Source: Kitasatospora sp. NBC_00458
GTDB lineage: Bacteria > Actinomycetota > Actinomycetes > Streptomycetales > Streptomycetaceae
DNA: 64,000 bases
Direction: 5' to 3'
Assembly: GCF_036013975.1 (NCBI RefSeq)
Contig: NZ_CP107904.1
Coordinates: forward strand, 2,418,001-2,482,000
Shown: positions 10,656-18,227 of the stretch, piece by piece
Layout of the letters: the number at the start of each line of letters is the position of its first letter
Numbering within the stretch: the first letter of the stretch is position 1
The notes under the pieces: model-generated
What the model was told of the DNA's origin: nothing
The model's database searches: none
Seen by the model: only the letters and a program-made list of their open reading frames with translations
Program-made: the position numbers and the translations under genes

Positions 10656-12490
10656 CCGGCTCCGGAGCGGTGCACCGCGCCCCGGCCCACTACGAGGTCT
10701 GGGCCCCGGCCGCCACCGAACGGGTCGAGGTGGCGGTCGACGGCGGCCGCCACCCGCTGGCCCGCGACGCCGCCCGCCCCGGCTGGTGGCACGGCGAAGC
10801 ACCCGCCGGGGACTACGCGTTCGTCCTCGACGGCGGCCGCCCGCTGCCCGACCCGCGCTCGCCCCACCAGCCGCACGGCCCGGACGGCCCCAGCCGGGCC
10901 GTCGACCACGCCGGGTTCCGCTGGTCGCAGACCGACGGGCACGGCCGCCCGCTGCCCGGCGCGGTGCTGTACGAGCTGCACGTCGGCACCTTCACCGCCG
11001 CCGGCACCTTCGACGCCGCCGCACGACACCTCGACCACCTGGTCGAACTGGGCGTCGACTTCGTGGAGCTGATGCCGGTCTGCCCGTTCCCCGGCAAGCA
11101 CGGCTGGGGGTACGACGGCGTCTCGCTCTGGGCCGTGCACGAGCCCTACGGCGGCCCCGAGGGCCTGAAGCGGTTCGTCGACGCCGCCCACCGCAAGGGC
11201 CTCGGCGTCATCCTCGACGTGGTGCACAACCACCTCGGCCCGTCCGGCAACTACCTTCCGGCGTACGGCCCGTACTTCACCGACCGGCACCACACCCCGT
11301 GGGGCGCGGCGGTCAACCTGGACGCGCCCGGATCCGACGAGGTGCGCGCCTACCTGATCGGCAGCGCGCTCTCCTGGCTGCGCGACTACCGGATCGACGG
11401 CCTGCGGCTGGACGCCGTGCACGCCCTCGCCGACGACCGGGCCGTCCACTTCCTGGAGGAACTCGCCACCGAGGTCGACAGGTTGGCGGTGGCCGGCAAC
11501 CGGCCGCTGTTCCTGATCGCCGAGTCCGACCTCAACGACCCGCGCACGACCGCCCCGCGCGAGGCCGGCGGCCTGGGCCTCGCCGCCCAGTGGAGCGACG
11601 ACTTCCACCACGCCCTGCACTGCGCCCTGACCGGCGAATCCCAGGGCTACTACGGCGACTTCGCGGCCGCCCCGCTGGCTGCGGTCGCCCGGACCCTCAC
11701 CCGCGGCTACTTCCACGACGGCACCTGGTCCTCGTTCCGCGGCCGCCACCACGGCCGGCCGTTCCCGCCCGCCCACGGACACCGCCTGCTCGGCTACCTC
11801 CAGACCCACGACCAGGTCGGCAACCGGGCGCTCGGCGACCGGCTCTCCGCCGCCCTCTCCCCCGGCCGGCTCGCCTGCGGCGCCGCGCTGGTGCTCACCT
11901 CGCCGTTCACCCCGATGCTGTTCATGGGCGAGGAGTGGGGCGCCACCACCCCGTGGCAGTACTTCACCGACCACACCGACCCGAACCTCGCCGAGGCCGT
12001 CCGCCGGGGCCGGCGAAGGGAGTTCGCCGAGCACGGCTGGGCGGCGGACGCCGTGCCGGACCCGCAGGAGCCGGCGACCGTGCTGCGCTCCGTCCTCGAC
12101 TGGACCGAGCCGCGCCGCGCGCCGCACGCCGGACTGCTCGCCTGGTACCGGACCCTGATCCGGCTGCGCCGGGAGCGGCCGGAGCTGTCCGATCCCGATC
12201 TGGCGGCCGTCCGCGCCGAGTTCGACGGGGCGGCGGGGTGGCTGGTGGTGCACCGGGGGCCGTACCGGACGGCGGTCAACCTCGGCACGGCGCCCGTCAC
12301 GGTGCCGCTCGGCCCCGGCGAGGGGACGGACGGCGCGGGGACGGCGGGCACGGGGACGGACGGCGCGGGGACTGTAGGCGGTGCCGGAGCGGCGACCGCG
12401 GCCGAGGTGGTGGCCGGCTTCGGCGGGTACCTGCTGACGGACGGCGAACTGACCCTGGAACCCGACTCGGTGGCGATCGTCCGCACCTGA
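10652..12490 (+). CDS. treZ: malto-oligosyltrehalose trehalohydrolase TreZ
   Basis: 612 residues. It hydrolyses the alpha-1,4 bond next to the trehalose end of maltooligosyl trehalose, releasing trehalose. An N-terminal CBM48-like domain (HYEVWAPAATERVEVAV) precedes the GH13 barrel, which has DVVHNHLG (~190), DGLRLDAVHAL with the nucleophile Asp (~251), AESDLNDPR with the acid Glu (~290) and QTHDQVGNR (~385). The GTG start overlaps the mini-ORF stop, with GGGAGG 6 nt upstream. Near the C-terminus, DGAGTAGTGTDGAGT-like low complexity comes from a short repeat at about 12325-12380. With GlgX and TreY it completes a glycogen-to-trehalose route for osmotic or desiccation protection. Confidence 0.95.
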   Translation: MTGSGAVHRAPAHYEVWAPAATERVEVAVDGGRHPLARDAARPGWWHGEAPAGDYAFVLDGGRPLPDPRSPHQPHGPDGPSRAVDHAGFRWSQTDGHGRPLPGAVLYELHVGTFTAAGTFDAAARHLDHLVELGVDFVELMPVCPFPGKHGWGYDGVSLWAVHEPYGGPEGLKRFVDAAHRKGLGVILDVVHNHLGPSGNYLPAYGPYFTDRHHTPWGAAVNLDAPGSDEVRAYLIGSALSWLRDYRIDGLRLDAVHALADDRAVHFLEELATEVDRLAVAGNRPLFLIAESDLNDPRTTAPREAGGLGLAAQWSDDFHHALHCALTGESQGYYGDFAAAPLAAVARTLTRGYFHDGTWSSFRGRHHGRPFPPAHGHRLLGYLQTHDQVGNRALGDRLSAALSPGRLACGAALVLTSPFTPMLFMGEEWGATTPWQYFTDHTDPNLAEAVRRGRRREFAEHGWAADAVPDPQEPATVLRSVLDWTEPRRAPHAGLLAWYRTLIRLRRERPELSDPDLAAVRAEFDGAAGWLVVHRGPYRTAVNLGTAPVTVPLGPGEGTDGAGTAGTGTDGAGTVGGAGAATAAEVVAGFGGYLLTDGELTLEPDSVAIVRT

Positions 12491-12560
12491 CCCCGCCGCG
12501 GCGGCCCGCCACCGGCCCGAGCCCCGTCCGTCGACGGCCCTTGCGATCGCGGGCCGGGGC

Positions 12561-13133
12561 ATGTGGACTGCCCACGTGACGACACCCCGGACGCTGTACC
12601 TGGTCGCCTGCGCGGCCCCGCCCGCCCGCCAGCTGAAGACCCCGGTCCGGGAGGCCCTGCGGATCGGCTGGCAGGTGTGCGTGATCCTCACCCCGACCGC
12701 ACACCGCTGGGCGCTCGCGGACCTCGGCGCCCCGTCCGGACTCCCCCTGCTGGAACGGATGACCGGGTACCCGGTCCGGTGGGAGTACGGGCTCCCCGGC
12801 GCGCCGGACGTGCTGCCGCCGCCGGACGCCCTCCTGGTCGCCCCGCTGACCTGCAACACGCTGAACAAGTGGGCCGCCGGGATCGGCGACACCCTCGCGC
12901 TCGGCCTGATCACCGAGGCCCTCGGCCTGGAGATCCCGATCGTGGCACTGCCGCACTTCAACGCGGCCCAGGCCGCCCACCCCGCCGTACCCCGCAGCGT
13001 GCGGACCCTGCGCGAGGCCGGGGTCACCCTGCTCCTCGGCGAGGGCGGATTCACCCCGCGGCCGCCGGGCGGCTCCCACCTGCACGCCTTCCCGTGGCAG
13101 GCCGCCCTGGACGCCCTCCCGCCCGCCCGCTGA
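12561..13133 (+). CDS. flavoprotein of the HFCD / Dfp-CoaC-like family
   Basis: 190 residues. LYLVACAAPPARQLKTPVREA is followed by LVAPLTCNTLNKWAAGIGDT and PHFNAAQAAHPAV. The Asn-rich FMN-binding stretch (APxTxNTxNKWAxGIxDxLA in relatives) is the hallmark of homo-oligomeric flavin-containing Cys decarboxylase-like flavoproteins, which include phosphopantothenoylcysteine decarboxylase and lantibiotic EpiD. This short, single-domain member has no known substrate. The start may instead be the GTG at 12576; neither has a strong ribosome site. It converges on the split transketolase genes. Confidence 0.8.
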   Translation: MWTAHVTTPRTLYLVACAAPPARQLKTPVREALRIGWQVCVILTPTAHRWALADLGAPSGLPLLERMTGYPVRWEYGLPGAPDVLPPPDALLVAPLTCNTLNKWAAGIGDTLALGLITEALGLEIPIVALPHFNAAQAAHPAVPRSVRTLREAGVTLLLGEGGFTPRPPGGSHLHAFPWQAALDALPPAR

Positions 13134-13150
13134 CTCCGTCGGCGGCCGGC

Positions 13151-13174
13151 CCCGGTGGTGCGGGCGCCACCGGG
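13151..13174. terminator. bidirectional hairpin between convergent genes
   Basis: CCCGGTGG (13151-13158) pairs with CCACCGGG (13167-13174), with extra pairs inside. It lies between the flavoprotein stop (13133) and the transketolase C-subunit stop (13201), so it can serve both strands. Confidence 0.6.
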
Positions 13175-13200
13175 CGGGGGCGGTGCGCCCCGGCGGCGGG

Positions 13201-14094
13201 TCACCAGAGGAAGGTGCCGATCCGGTCCCGCAGCGAGGCCGCGTCCAGGCCGTAGGCCGCCAGGTGCTCGGGGATCGAACCGTACTGCCGGTGCTCCTCG
13301 CGCGGCACGCCGAGGGCCAGCACCCGGTGCGGGCGGTCGGCGAGCGCGTCGTGCGCCGCGTTGGCCGAGGTCCCGGCCAGGTAGGGCTCGACCAGCACCA
13401 CGTCCGCGCTCCGGTCGGTGGCGGCCCGCAGCCCGGCCGCGTCGAACGGCCGCACGGTCGCCGCGTACAGCACGGTGACGTCCATGCCGGAGGTGGCCGC
13501 CAGCACCGCGTCCAGCATCGGGCCGACCGCGACCACCACGCCCTTGGCGCCCCGGCGCACGGTGGTGAAGCGGCCCGGCTCGATCCGCAGCGCGTGCTCG
13601 TTGCGGTGCTCCGACAGCCGGACGTAGACGTTGCGGTCGCCGTCCGACACCGCGTGGCGCAGCAGCTGCTCCGCCTCGTCCGGGTGGCCGGGCACGTGGA
13701 CCGTCCAGTCCGGCAGGGTGTCCAGCAGGGCGACGTCGCCCGGCGACATGTGGGTCCGCCCGCCGGCCGGCCAGTCGTACGAGCCGGCCGCGCTCACCAG
13801 GACGGCGCCGACCCCCTGGTGCACCAGGTCCAGCTTCACCTGCTCGAAGGGGCGCTCCACCAGGAAGCTGGCGAAGGTGTGGGCGATCGGCCGCATCCCG
13901 GCGAGCGCCAGGCCGCCGGCCGCGCCGATCAGCAGCTGCTCCCGGATGCCGACGTTGATCACCCGGTCGGGGTGGCGCTCGGCGGCGCGGGTGAAGCCGG
14001 CGGCGCTGATGTCGGCCAGTACGACGGCCAGCCGCGGGTCGTCCTCCAGCAGGCGGGTGGTGAGGTCGATGAAGCGCTCGCGCATGGTGTCCAT
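13201..14094 (-). CDS. transketolase, C-terminal subunit (split enzyme)
   Basis: 297 residues covering the Pyr-binding and C-terminal domains of a transketolase: RVINVGIREQLLIGAAGGLA with the catalytic Glu that activates TPP, FASFLVERPFEQVKLDL, THMSPGDVALLDTLPDW, and a C-terminal domain with DVVLVEPYLAGTSANA. Together with the gene upstream it rebuilds a two-chain transketolase, as known in some bacteria and archaea. It would move two-carbon units between sugar phosphates in the pentose phosphate pathway, but could act on another keto-sugar. It is cotranscribed with the N-subunit from 14976, with a 114-bp spacer containing a 17-bp tandem repeat. Confidence 0.88.
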   Translation of the reverse strand: MDTMRERFIDLTTRLLEDDPRLAVVLADISAAGFTRAAERHPDRVINVGIREQLLIGAAGGLALAGMRPIAHTFASFLVERPFEQVKLDLVHQGVGAVLVSAAGSYDWPAGGRTHMSPGDVALLDTLPDWTVHVPGHPDEAEQLLRHAVSDGDRNVYVRLSEHRNEHALRIEPGRFTTVRRGAKGVVVAVGPMLDAVLAATSGMDVTVLYAATVRPFDAAGLRAATDRSADVVLVEPYLAGTSANAAHDALADRPHRVLALGVPREEHRQYGSIPEHLAAYGLDAASLRDRIGTFLW

Positions 14095-14139
14095 CGGTGG
14101 GGGTTCCTTACGGTTCGGGGCGGTCGGGGCGGTGGGTGG

Positions 14140-14207
14140 TGCGGGCGCTGCGGTGGCGCGGGCGCTGCGGTGGTGCGGGCGCTGCGGTGGTGTGGGCGCT
14201 GCGGCGG
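14140..14207 (-). repeat. 4 x 17-bp tandem repeat between the two transketolase genes
   Basis: Units 14140-14156, 14157-14173, 14174-14190 and 14191-14207 are variants of TGCGGGCGCTGCGGTGG. The array fills most of the spacer between the two subunit genes and ends directly at the N-subunit stop codon (14209). It is non-coding in the operon's direction. Confidence 0.9.
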
Positions 14208-14208
14208 G

Positions 14209-14976
14209 TCAGGAGTTCTTCGGCTCCACCCGGGCCACCACGACCCGCGGCCGGCCCGGGTGTGCGGCGGTGAACGCCGCGTGCAGCGCCTCGTGGTCGC
14301 GGCCGTCCACCGTCTCGGCCGACCAGCCCTCGGCGGCGAACCGGGCCGCGATGCCGCCCTGCCAGCCGTGGGTGGCCGAGGAGTTGTCGATCACCAGGAC
14401 GTGCAGCCGGTCCAGTCCGTAGGCGCCGGCGAAGGCCACCGCCTCGTGGTTGGAGCCCTCGTCGAACTCGGCGTCCCCGATCAGCACCCAGACCGCCGGG
14501 TCGGCGAGTCCCTGGGCGCGCAGCCCGAGGGCCGTGCCGACCCCCAGCGGCAGCCCGTGGCCGAGCGACCCGGAGCTGATCTCCACCCCGGGGATCAGCA
14601 TCCGGTCCGGGTGGTGGCCGAGCGGCGAGTCGTACGCGCCGAAGCTCGACAGCAGCTCCGGGGCGATGAACCCCTTGGCGGCGAGCACCGCGTAGTACGC
14701 CATCGGGCCGTGGCCCTTGGAGAGCAGGAACCGGTCCCGGTCCTGGTCCTCGGCGGTGGCCGGGGAGACCCTCAGCACCCGGTCGTAGAGCACCCAGAGG
14801 GCGTCCAGCGTGGAGGTGGCGGCCGGTCCGTGCTTCTCGTCGCCGGTCATCAGGGCCATCAGGCCCGACAGGTCCGCGAACCCGGCGGTGGCGGCGGGGG
14901 TGCTCGCGGCGTCCGTCGCGACCACCGTGTTCGTCGTGCTCGTCGTGCTCGTGGCGCTCTTCGTGCTCGTCGTCAT
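14209..14976 (-). CDS. transketolase, N-terminal (TPP-binding) subunit
   Basis: 255 residues. The thiamine-diphosphate/Mg2+ motif reads GDAEFDEGSNHEA and is preceded by SKGHGPMAYYAVLAAKG and SGSLGHGLPLGVGTALGLRA, all typical of the transketolase PP domain. The first ~30 residues are Thr/Ser/Ala-rich and not conserved. I prefer the ATG at 14976 over the GTG at 14982: the -10 hexamer ends at 14984, and 7 nt later transcription would begin on this ATG, giving a leaderless mRNA. The promoter carries a SoxR-type dyad and is divergent from soxR, so redox-cycling stress probably induces the operon. Confidence 0.88.
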   Translation of the reverse strand: MTTSTKSATSTTSTTNTVVATDAASTPAATAGFADLSGLMALMTGDEKHGPAATSTLDALWVLYDRVLRVSPATAEDQDRDRFLLSKGHGPMAYYAVLAAKGFIAPELLSSFGAYDSPLGHHPDRMLIPGVEISSGSLGHGLPLGVGTALGLRAQGLADPAVWVLIGDAEFDEGSNHEAVAFAGAYGLDRLHVLVIDNSSATHGWQGGIAARFAAEGWSAETVDGRDHEALHAAFTAAHPGRPRVVVARVEPKNS

Positions 14977-14983
14977 GTCCACG

Positions 14984-15025
14984 ATGCTGCAACTTGAAGT
15001 CGACTTGAAGTCAAGCCGCTACAGT
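14984..15025. promoter_or_regulatory. SoxR-type operator/promoter between split transketolase and soxR
   Basis: Minus strand: -35 TTGACT (15014-15009), 19-bp spacer, -10 CAGCAT (14989-14984). The long spacer is the MerR/SoxR hallmark. Inside it is the dyad ACTTGAAGTCGACTTGAAGT (14992-15011), with one mismatched pair. Its core, TCAAGTCGACTTCA on the minus strand, matches 11 of 14 bases of the E. coli soxS box as I recall it. On the plus strand, TTGAAG (14994-14999), a 20-bp spacer and TACAGT (15020-15025) would give a leaderless soxR transcript starting near the ATG at 15033, allowing autoregulation. Confidence 0.75.
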
Positions 15026-15032
15026 AACGCCC

Positions 15033-15536
15033 ATGACCGCGACCCCCCCGAGCCGCCACGACCTCCTCACCATCGGCCAGCTCGCCGAACGCAGCGGCCT
15101 CGCCACCTCCGCCCTGCGCTACTACGAGCGGATGGGGCTCATCCACGCCACCCGGACCACCGGCAACCAGCGCCGCTACGCCCGCGGCACCCTGCGCCGG
15201 GTCGCCTTCGTCCGCGCCGCCCAACGGGTCGGCCTCTCCCTCGACGAGGCCAAGGTCGCCCTCGACCGCCTCCCCGAGCGCCGCGCCCCCAGCGGCGCCG
15301 AGTGGGACGGCGTCGCCCAGTCCTGGCAGAGCCGGATCGACGAGCAGATCGCCGAACTCGAACGCCTGAAGGCCAAGCTCACCGGCTGCATCGGCTGCGG
15401 CTGCCTCTCGCTCACCCGCTGCTCCCTCTACAACGCCGGCGACCGCGCGGCCGCCGCCGGCCCGGGCGCCCGCTACCTCCTCACCCGCGACCCCGCCACC
15501 GGCCCGGAGCCGGCCGACCGGGACTTCGTCGACTGA
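15033..15536 (+). CDS. soxR: redox-sensing MerR-family regulator SoxR
   Basis: 167 residues. An N-terminal winged HTH (LTIGQLAERSGLATSALRYY, then RRYARGTLRRVAFV) is followed by a dimerisation helix and the [2Fe-2S] ligand set CIGCGCLSLTRC, exactly CX2CXCX5C. SoxR is activated by one-electron oxidation of the cluster, in streptomycetes mainly by redox-cycling metabolites, and untwists promoters with 19-bp spacers. Such a promoter lies immediately upstream on the other strand and drives the split transketolase. The ATG at 15033 has no Shine-Dalgarno and sits 7 nt after a TACAGT -10, so it is probably leaderless. Confidence 0.92.
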   Translation: MTATPPSRHDLLTIGQLAERSGLATSALRYYERMGLIHATRTTGNQRRYARGTLRRVAFVRAAQRVGLSLDEAKVALDRLPERRAPSGAEWDGVAQSWQSRIDEQIAELERLKAKLTGCIGCGCLSLTRCSLYNAGDRAAAAGPGARYLLTRDPATGPEPADRDFVD

Positions 15537-15625
15537 GAGCCGCCCGGGAAGCGCCCCGCACGCCCAGACGGTCCGACCCGCCTCCGACCCGCCTACCGCC
15601 CCGCCCACACGTGAGGAAGCCGCCC

Positions 15626-16210
15626 ATGCCCGCCCCCGACGAGCCCACCACCCTCTTCCTCGCCGACGGCCTCGACCCGGCCGTCACGGCCGCCGTGCAC
15701 CGCGAGGCCCTGCGCGCCCTGCGGTCGGCCGTCGACCGGGCCTGGGTGGACGCGTACAGCGACGACCCGTGGCCGGACGAGGTGCTGCCCGCGTACGGGC
15801 AGGCCCTCGCCCTGGCCCGCGCCGCACTCGCCGGCGGCACCCGGACCCGGCGCTCCGACCCGGGCATGGGCATCGAGATCGACCTCCGCGACGACGCGCA
15901 GTTCGCGGTGCTGCTGGCGCTCGCCCCGCACACGATCGGGGCGGAGGCGTGGCGGGGCGGTGTGCTCGTCTACGGTGCGGGTGACACCGGCCGGGCGTTC
16001 CACGTGACCGTCACGCCCGGGCAGGAGGCCGCGCTGCGCGCCCGCCTCGCGGCGGCGGGGCTGCCCGCGGAGGCGCTGCGGGACCAGCCCGCCCGACGGT
16101 CCACCCGTTCGGGTGACGGCGGTGCAATTCGCCGCCTCCTCGGGGCAGTCGGGGCCAGGATGAACCCGCGCCGCCCCGCGCGGTCCGCGGACTCCGCACC
16201 GCCCGCGTAG
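15626..16210 (+). CDS. hypothetical protein, 194 residues
   Basis: I do not recognise a family. It starts MPAPDEPTTLFLADGLDPAV at an ATG with GTGAGGAAG 9 nt upstream. The central part (RAWVDAYSDDPWPDEVLPAYGQALALARAAL, IEIDLRDDAQFAVLLALAPH) looks like a compact soluble alpha/beta protein. The last ~45 residues are Arg/Ser-rich and disordered-looking. Codon usage is normal for the window. It follows soxR by 89 bp on the same strand, so co-expression is possible; no regulator signature is seen. Confidence 0.65.
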   Translation: MPAPDEPTTLFLADGLDPAVTAAVHREALRALRSAVDRAWVDAYSDDPWPDEVLPAYGQALALARAALAGGTRTRRSDPGMGIEIDLRDDAQFAVLLALAPHTIGAEAWRGGVLVYGAGDTGRAFHVTVTPGQEAALRARLAAAGLPAEALRDQPARRSTRSGDGGAIRRLLGAVGARMNPRRPARSADSAPPA

Positions 16211-16240
16211 TCCGTCCCGCTCCTGCTTCCCGGAGGCATC

Positions 16241-16687
16241 ATGAGCGACACCACCGGACAGACCCTGCGCATCCGCTCGCGCGGCTCGTTCGTGGGCGTG
16301 ATCGGGGGCACGCTCTTCGCGCTCCCCGCCCCGACCCACCCGGCCGCCCGGTTCAGCGTCGAGCCGGCCGGCGACGGCAGGGTCCGGGTGGTCGAGCGGG
16401 AGTCCGGGCTGGCCCTCGCGGCCGGTCCCGAGGGCGAGCGCCTCACCCACGCCGTCCTCGCGCCCGCCGACGCCCCCGACTCCCGCTGGACGCTGCTCCG
16501 GATCGGCGAGGACGGCGATCCGGTCTCCGTCGACGGCGTCGACGGTCCGGGCCACCACCTGCTCCAACTCCCCGGCACCGGCCGCTTCGTCGGCCGTGCC
16601 CCGTTCGAGCCGCTCGCCCTGCGGCCCAAGCCGATCACGGTCGGCGGGGAGGGCCGGCTGGAACCGCTGTACTTCCAGCTCTCCTGA
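16241..16687 (+). CDS. hypothetical small protein, possibly beta-trefoil / I66 inhibitor-like
   Basis: 148 residues starting MSDTTGQTLRIRSRGSFVGV, with GGAGGCATC just before the ATG. It has no Cys, no signal peptide and no membrane segment. Short alternating strands (LRIRSRGSFVGV, RFSVEPAGDGRVRVVERES, SRWTLLRIGED, HHLLQLPGTGRFVGRA) suggest three repeated beta units, as in beta-trefoils. Streptomycete proteins of this look have been annotated as I66-type serine protease inhibitors. That is an impression, not a motif match. Confidence 0.5.
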   Translation: MSDTTGQTLRIRSRGSFVGVIGGTLFALPAPTHPAARFSVEPAGDGRVRVVERESGLALAAGPEGERLTHAVLAPADAPDSRWTLLRIGEDGDPVSVDGVDGPGHHLLQLPGTGRFVGRAPFEPLALRPKPITVGGEGRLEPLYFQLS

Positions 16688-16740
16688 CGCCGCCCGGGTC
16701 TCCAGAGGCTGCCCGTGGCCACCCGGGCCGCACCTGACCG

Positions 16741-17484
16741 TCAGCCGGGGCCGGAGCGGGCGACCCGGAACCCGACGTCGTCGAGCCGCAGCGTCGGGTG
16801 GCTGCGGCGCCGCACCGAGGCCCGGCAGCTCCAGTGCTCGTCGAACCATCCCCCGCCGCGCAGCACCCGGTAACTGCCGTAGACGGCCGGGTCGTACTGG
16901 TCCCAGCACCACTCCCACACGTTGCCGAGCAGGTCGTGGAACCCCCACGGATTGGGCCGCCGGCCGCCCACCTCGTGGGCCCGCTCCCCCGAGTTGCCCC
17001 GGTGCCAGGCGATCTCGTCCAGCAGCCCGTACCTCGGCCCGGTCGTGCCGGCGCGGCAGGCGTGCTCCCACTCGGCCTCGGTCGGCAGCCGGTACCCGTC
17101 GGCGGCGGTGTCCCAGCCGATCGCCGGCCCGCGGCCGTCCGCCCCGCCGTCGCCGTCGCCGCCACCCCCGCCGCCGTCGCAGTCCTCCGCCGGGCCGCCG
17201 CCGATCCGGTACGCGGGCGCCAGCCCCTCCAGCGCCGACCGCGCGTTGCAGTACCGGACGGCGTCCCACCAGGACACCTCGACCGCGGGCAGGAGGCCCC
17301 CGTCGGCCTCCCGGCCCCCGCCCGCCGCGCCGGCCACCCGCGCGTACTCGGCCCTGGTGACCGGCACCGCCGCCAGCCGGTACGGCGCGATGCGCACCGG
17401 CCAACTGCGCAGCGTCCTGCGGTCCGACAGGACCACCTCCCCCGCCGGGACGGTGATCAGCGCGGTCCCCCCGTGTGCGTCCAT
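16741..17484 (-). CDS. SUMF1/formylglycine-generating-enzyme-like protein without the Cys pair
   Basis: 247 residues with the FGE-sulfatase fold signatures in order: ITVPAGEVVLSD, PVTRAEYARV, VEVSWWDAVRYCNAR, YRLPTEAEWEHACRAG, NPWGFHDLLGNVWEWCWDQY and RVLRGGGWFDEHWSCRASVR. Genuine FGEs carry two copper-binding Cys just after the RGGS block; here only SCRAS is left, so sulfatase activation is unlikely. Cys-less relatives act as ergothioneine-type sulfoxide synthases or have unknown roles. A Gly/Asp-rich insert near residue 120 (DCDGGGGGGDGDGG) is low complexity. The start at ATG 17484 follows a TAGGCT -10; the GTG at 17490 is an alternative. No sulfatase gene is nearby. Confidence 0.82.
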   Translation of the reverse strand: MDAHGGTALITVPAGEVVLSDRRTLRSWPVRIAPYRLAAVPVTRAEYARVAGAAGGGREADGGLLPAVEVSWWDAVRYCNARSALEGLAPAYRIGGGPAEDCDGGGGGGDGDGGADGRGPAIGWDTAADGYRLPTEAEWEHACRAGTTGPRYGLLDEIAWHRGNSGERAHEVGGRRPNPWGFHDLLGNVWEWCWDQYDPAVYGSYRVLRGGGWFDEHWSCRASVRRRSHPTLRLDDVGFRVARSGPG

Positions 17485-17569
17485 GGGCACAGGAGCCTAG
17501 CGGCGCGGCGCGGTGCCGGGCGGCGAAAACCGGGCGGCGTTCCGGGACCGCGGCGTCCATGATGGGCCG

Positions 17570-18169
17570 GTGACCCACGTACTCGAAGCCGCCCGCGCCG
17601 ACGACGCCGCAACGATCGGTCCCCTGCAGTTGACGGTATGGCTGCAGACGTACCCGGACGAGGGGGCGGGGGTGGACGAGGCCTGGATCCGCGAGCACCG
17701 CGGCTCCTCCGCCACCGCCGAGGGGATCGCGCAGTGGCGCGAGTTCATCGAGGAGGCGGTGCGGCGGCCGGACCGGCTCTTCTGCCGGGTCGTCCGCTCC
17801 ACGGAGAGGGCCGGGGCGGACCCGGCGGCGGGGGCGGGGACCGACGCCGGGGCCGGGATCGTCGGCTTCCTCTGCGGCCGCCGCGACGAGGTGGTCACCC
17901 TGGGGCCGATGTACCTGCTGGACGAGGCGCAGGGGCGGGGACTCGGCGACCGGATGATGGACGAGTTCCTCGGGTGGGCCGGGGACTCGCCCGTGCACCT
18001 GTGGGTGACCGACTACAACCGGCGCGCGATCCGCTTCTACCGGCGCCACGGGTTCCGGACCACCGGGGAGCGGGAGCTCTGGCGGGGGCGGCTGCCGAAC
18101 GTGCGGATGGCCCGTGACGCCGCACTGCCGGGCGGCGGCCCGAGCCCGGCCGTCGTACCCGTCTCCTAA
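17570..18169 (+). CDS. GNAT-family N-acetyltransferase
   Basis: 199 residues from a GTG at 17570. The acetyl-CoA-binding motif is GPMYLLDEAQGRGLGDRMMDEF (Q/RxxGxG/A type as QGRGLG), followed by VTDYNRRAIRFYRRHGFRTTGE, the usual motif B with Asn and Tyr. An Ala/Gly/Asp-rich loop (GADPAAGAGTDAGAG) interrupts the domain and derives from a short repeat at about 17815-17860. The substrate is unknown. It is divergent from the FGE-like gene, with an 85-bp gap. Confidence 0.85.
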   Translation: MTHVLEAARADDAATIGPLQLTVWLQTYPDEGAGVDEAWIREHRGSSATAEGIAQWREFIEEAVRRPDRLFCRVVRSTERAGADPAAGAGTDAGAGIVGFLCGRRDEVVTLGPMYLLDEAQGRGLGDRMMDEFLGWAGDSPVHLWVTDYNRRAIRFYRRHGFRTTGERELWRGRLPNVRMARDAALPGGGPSPAVVPVS

Positions 18170-18227
18170 GGTCGGACGTACGGCCGCCGAGCTTCCGACG
18201 GCGGCCGCGCACCGCCAGGAGGCCCTC

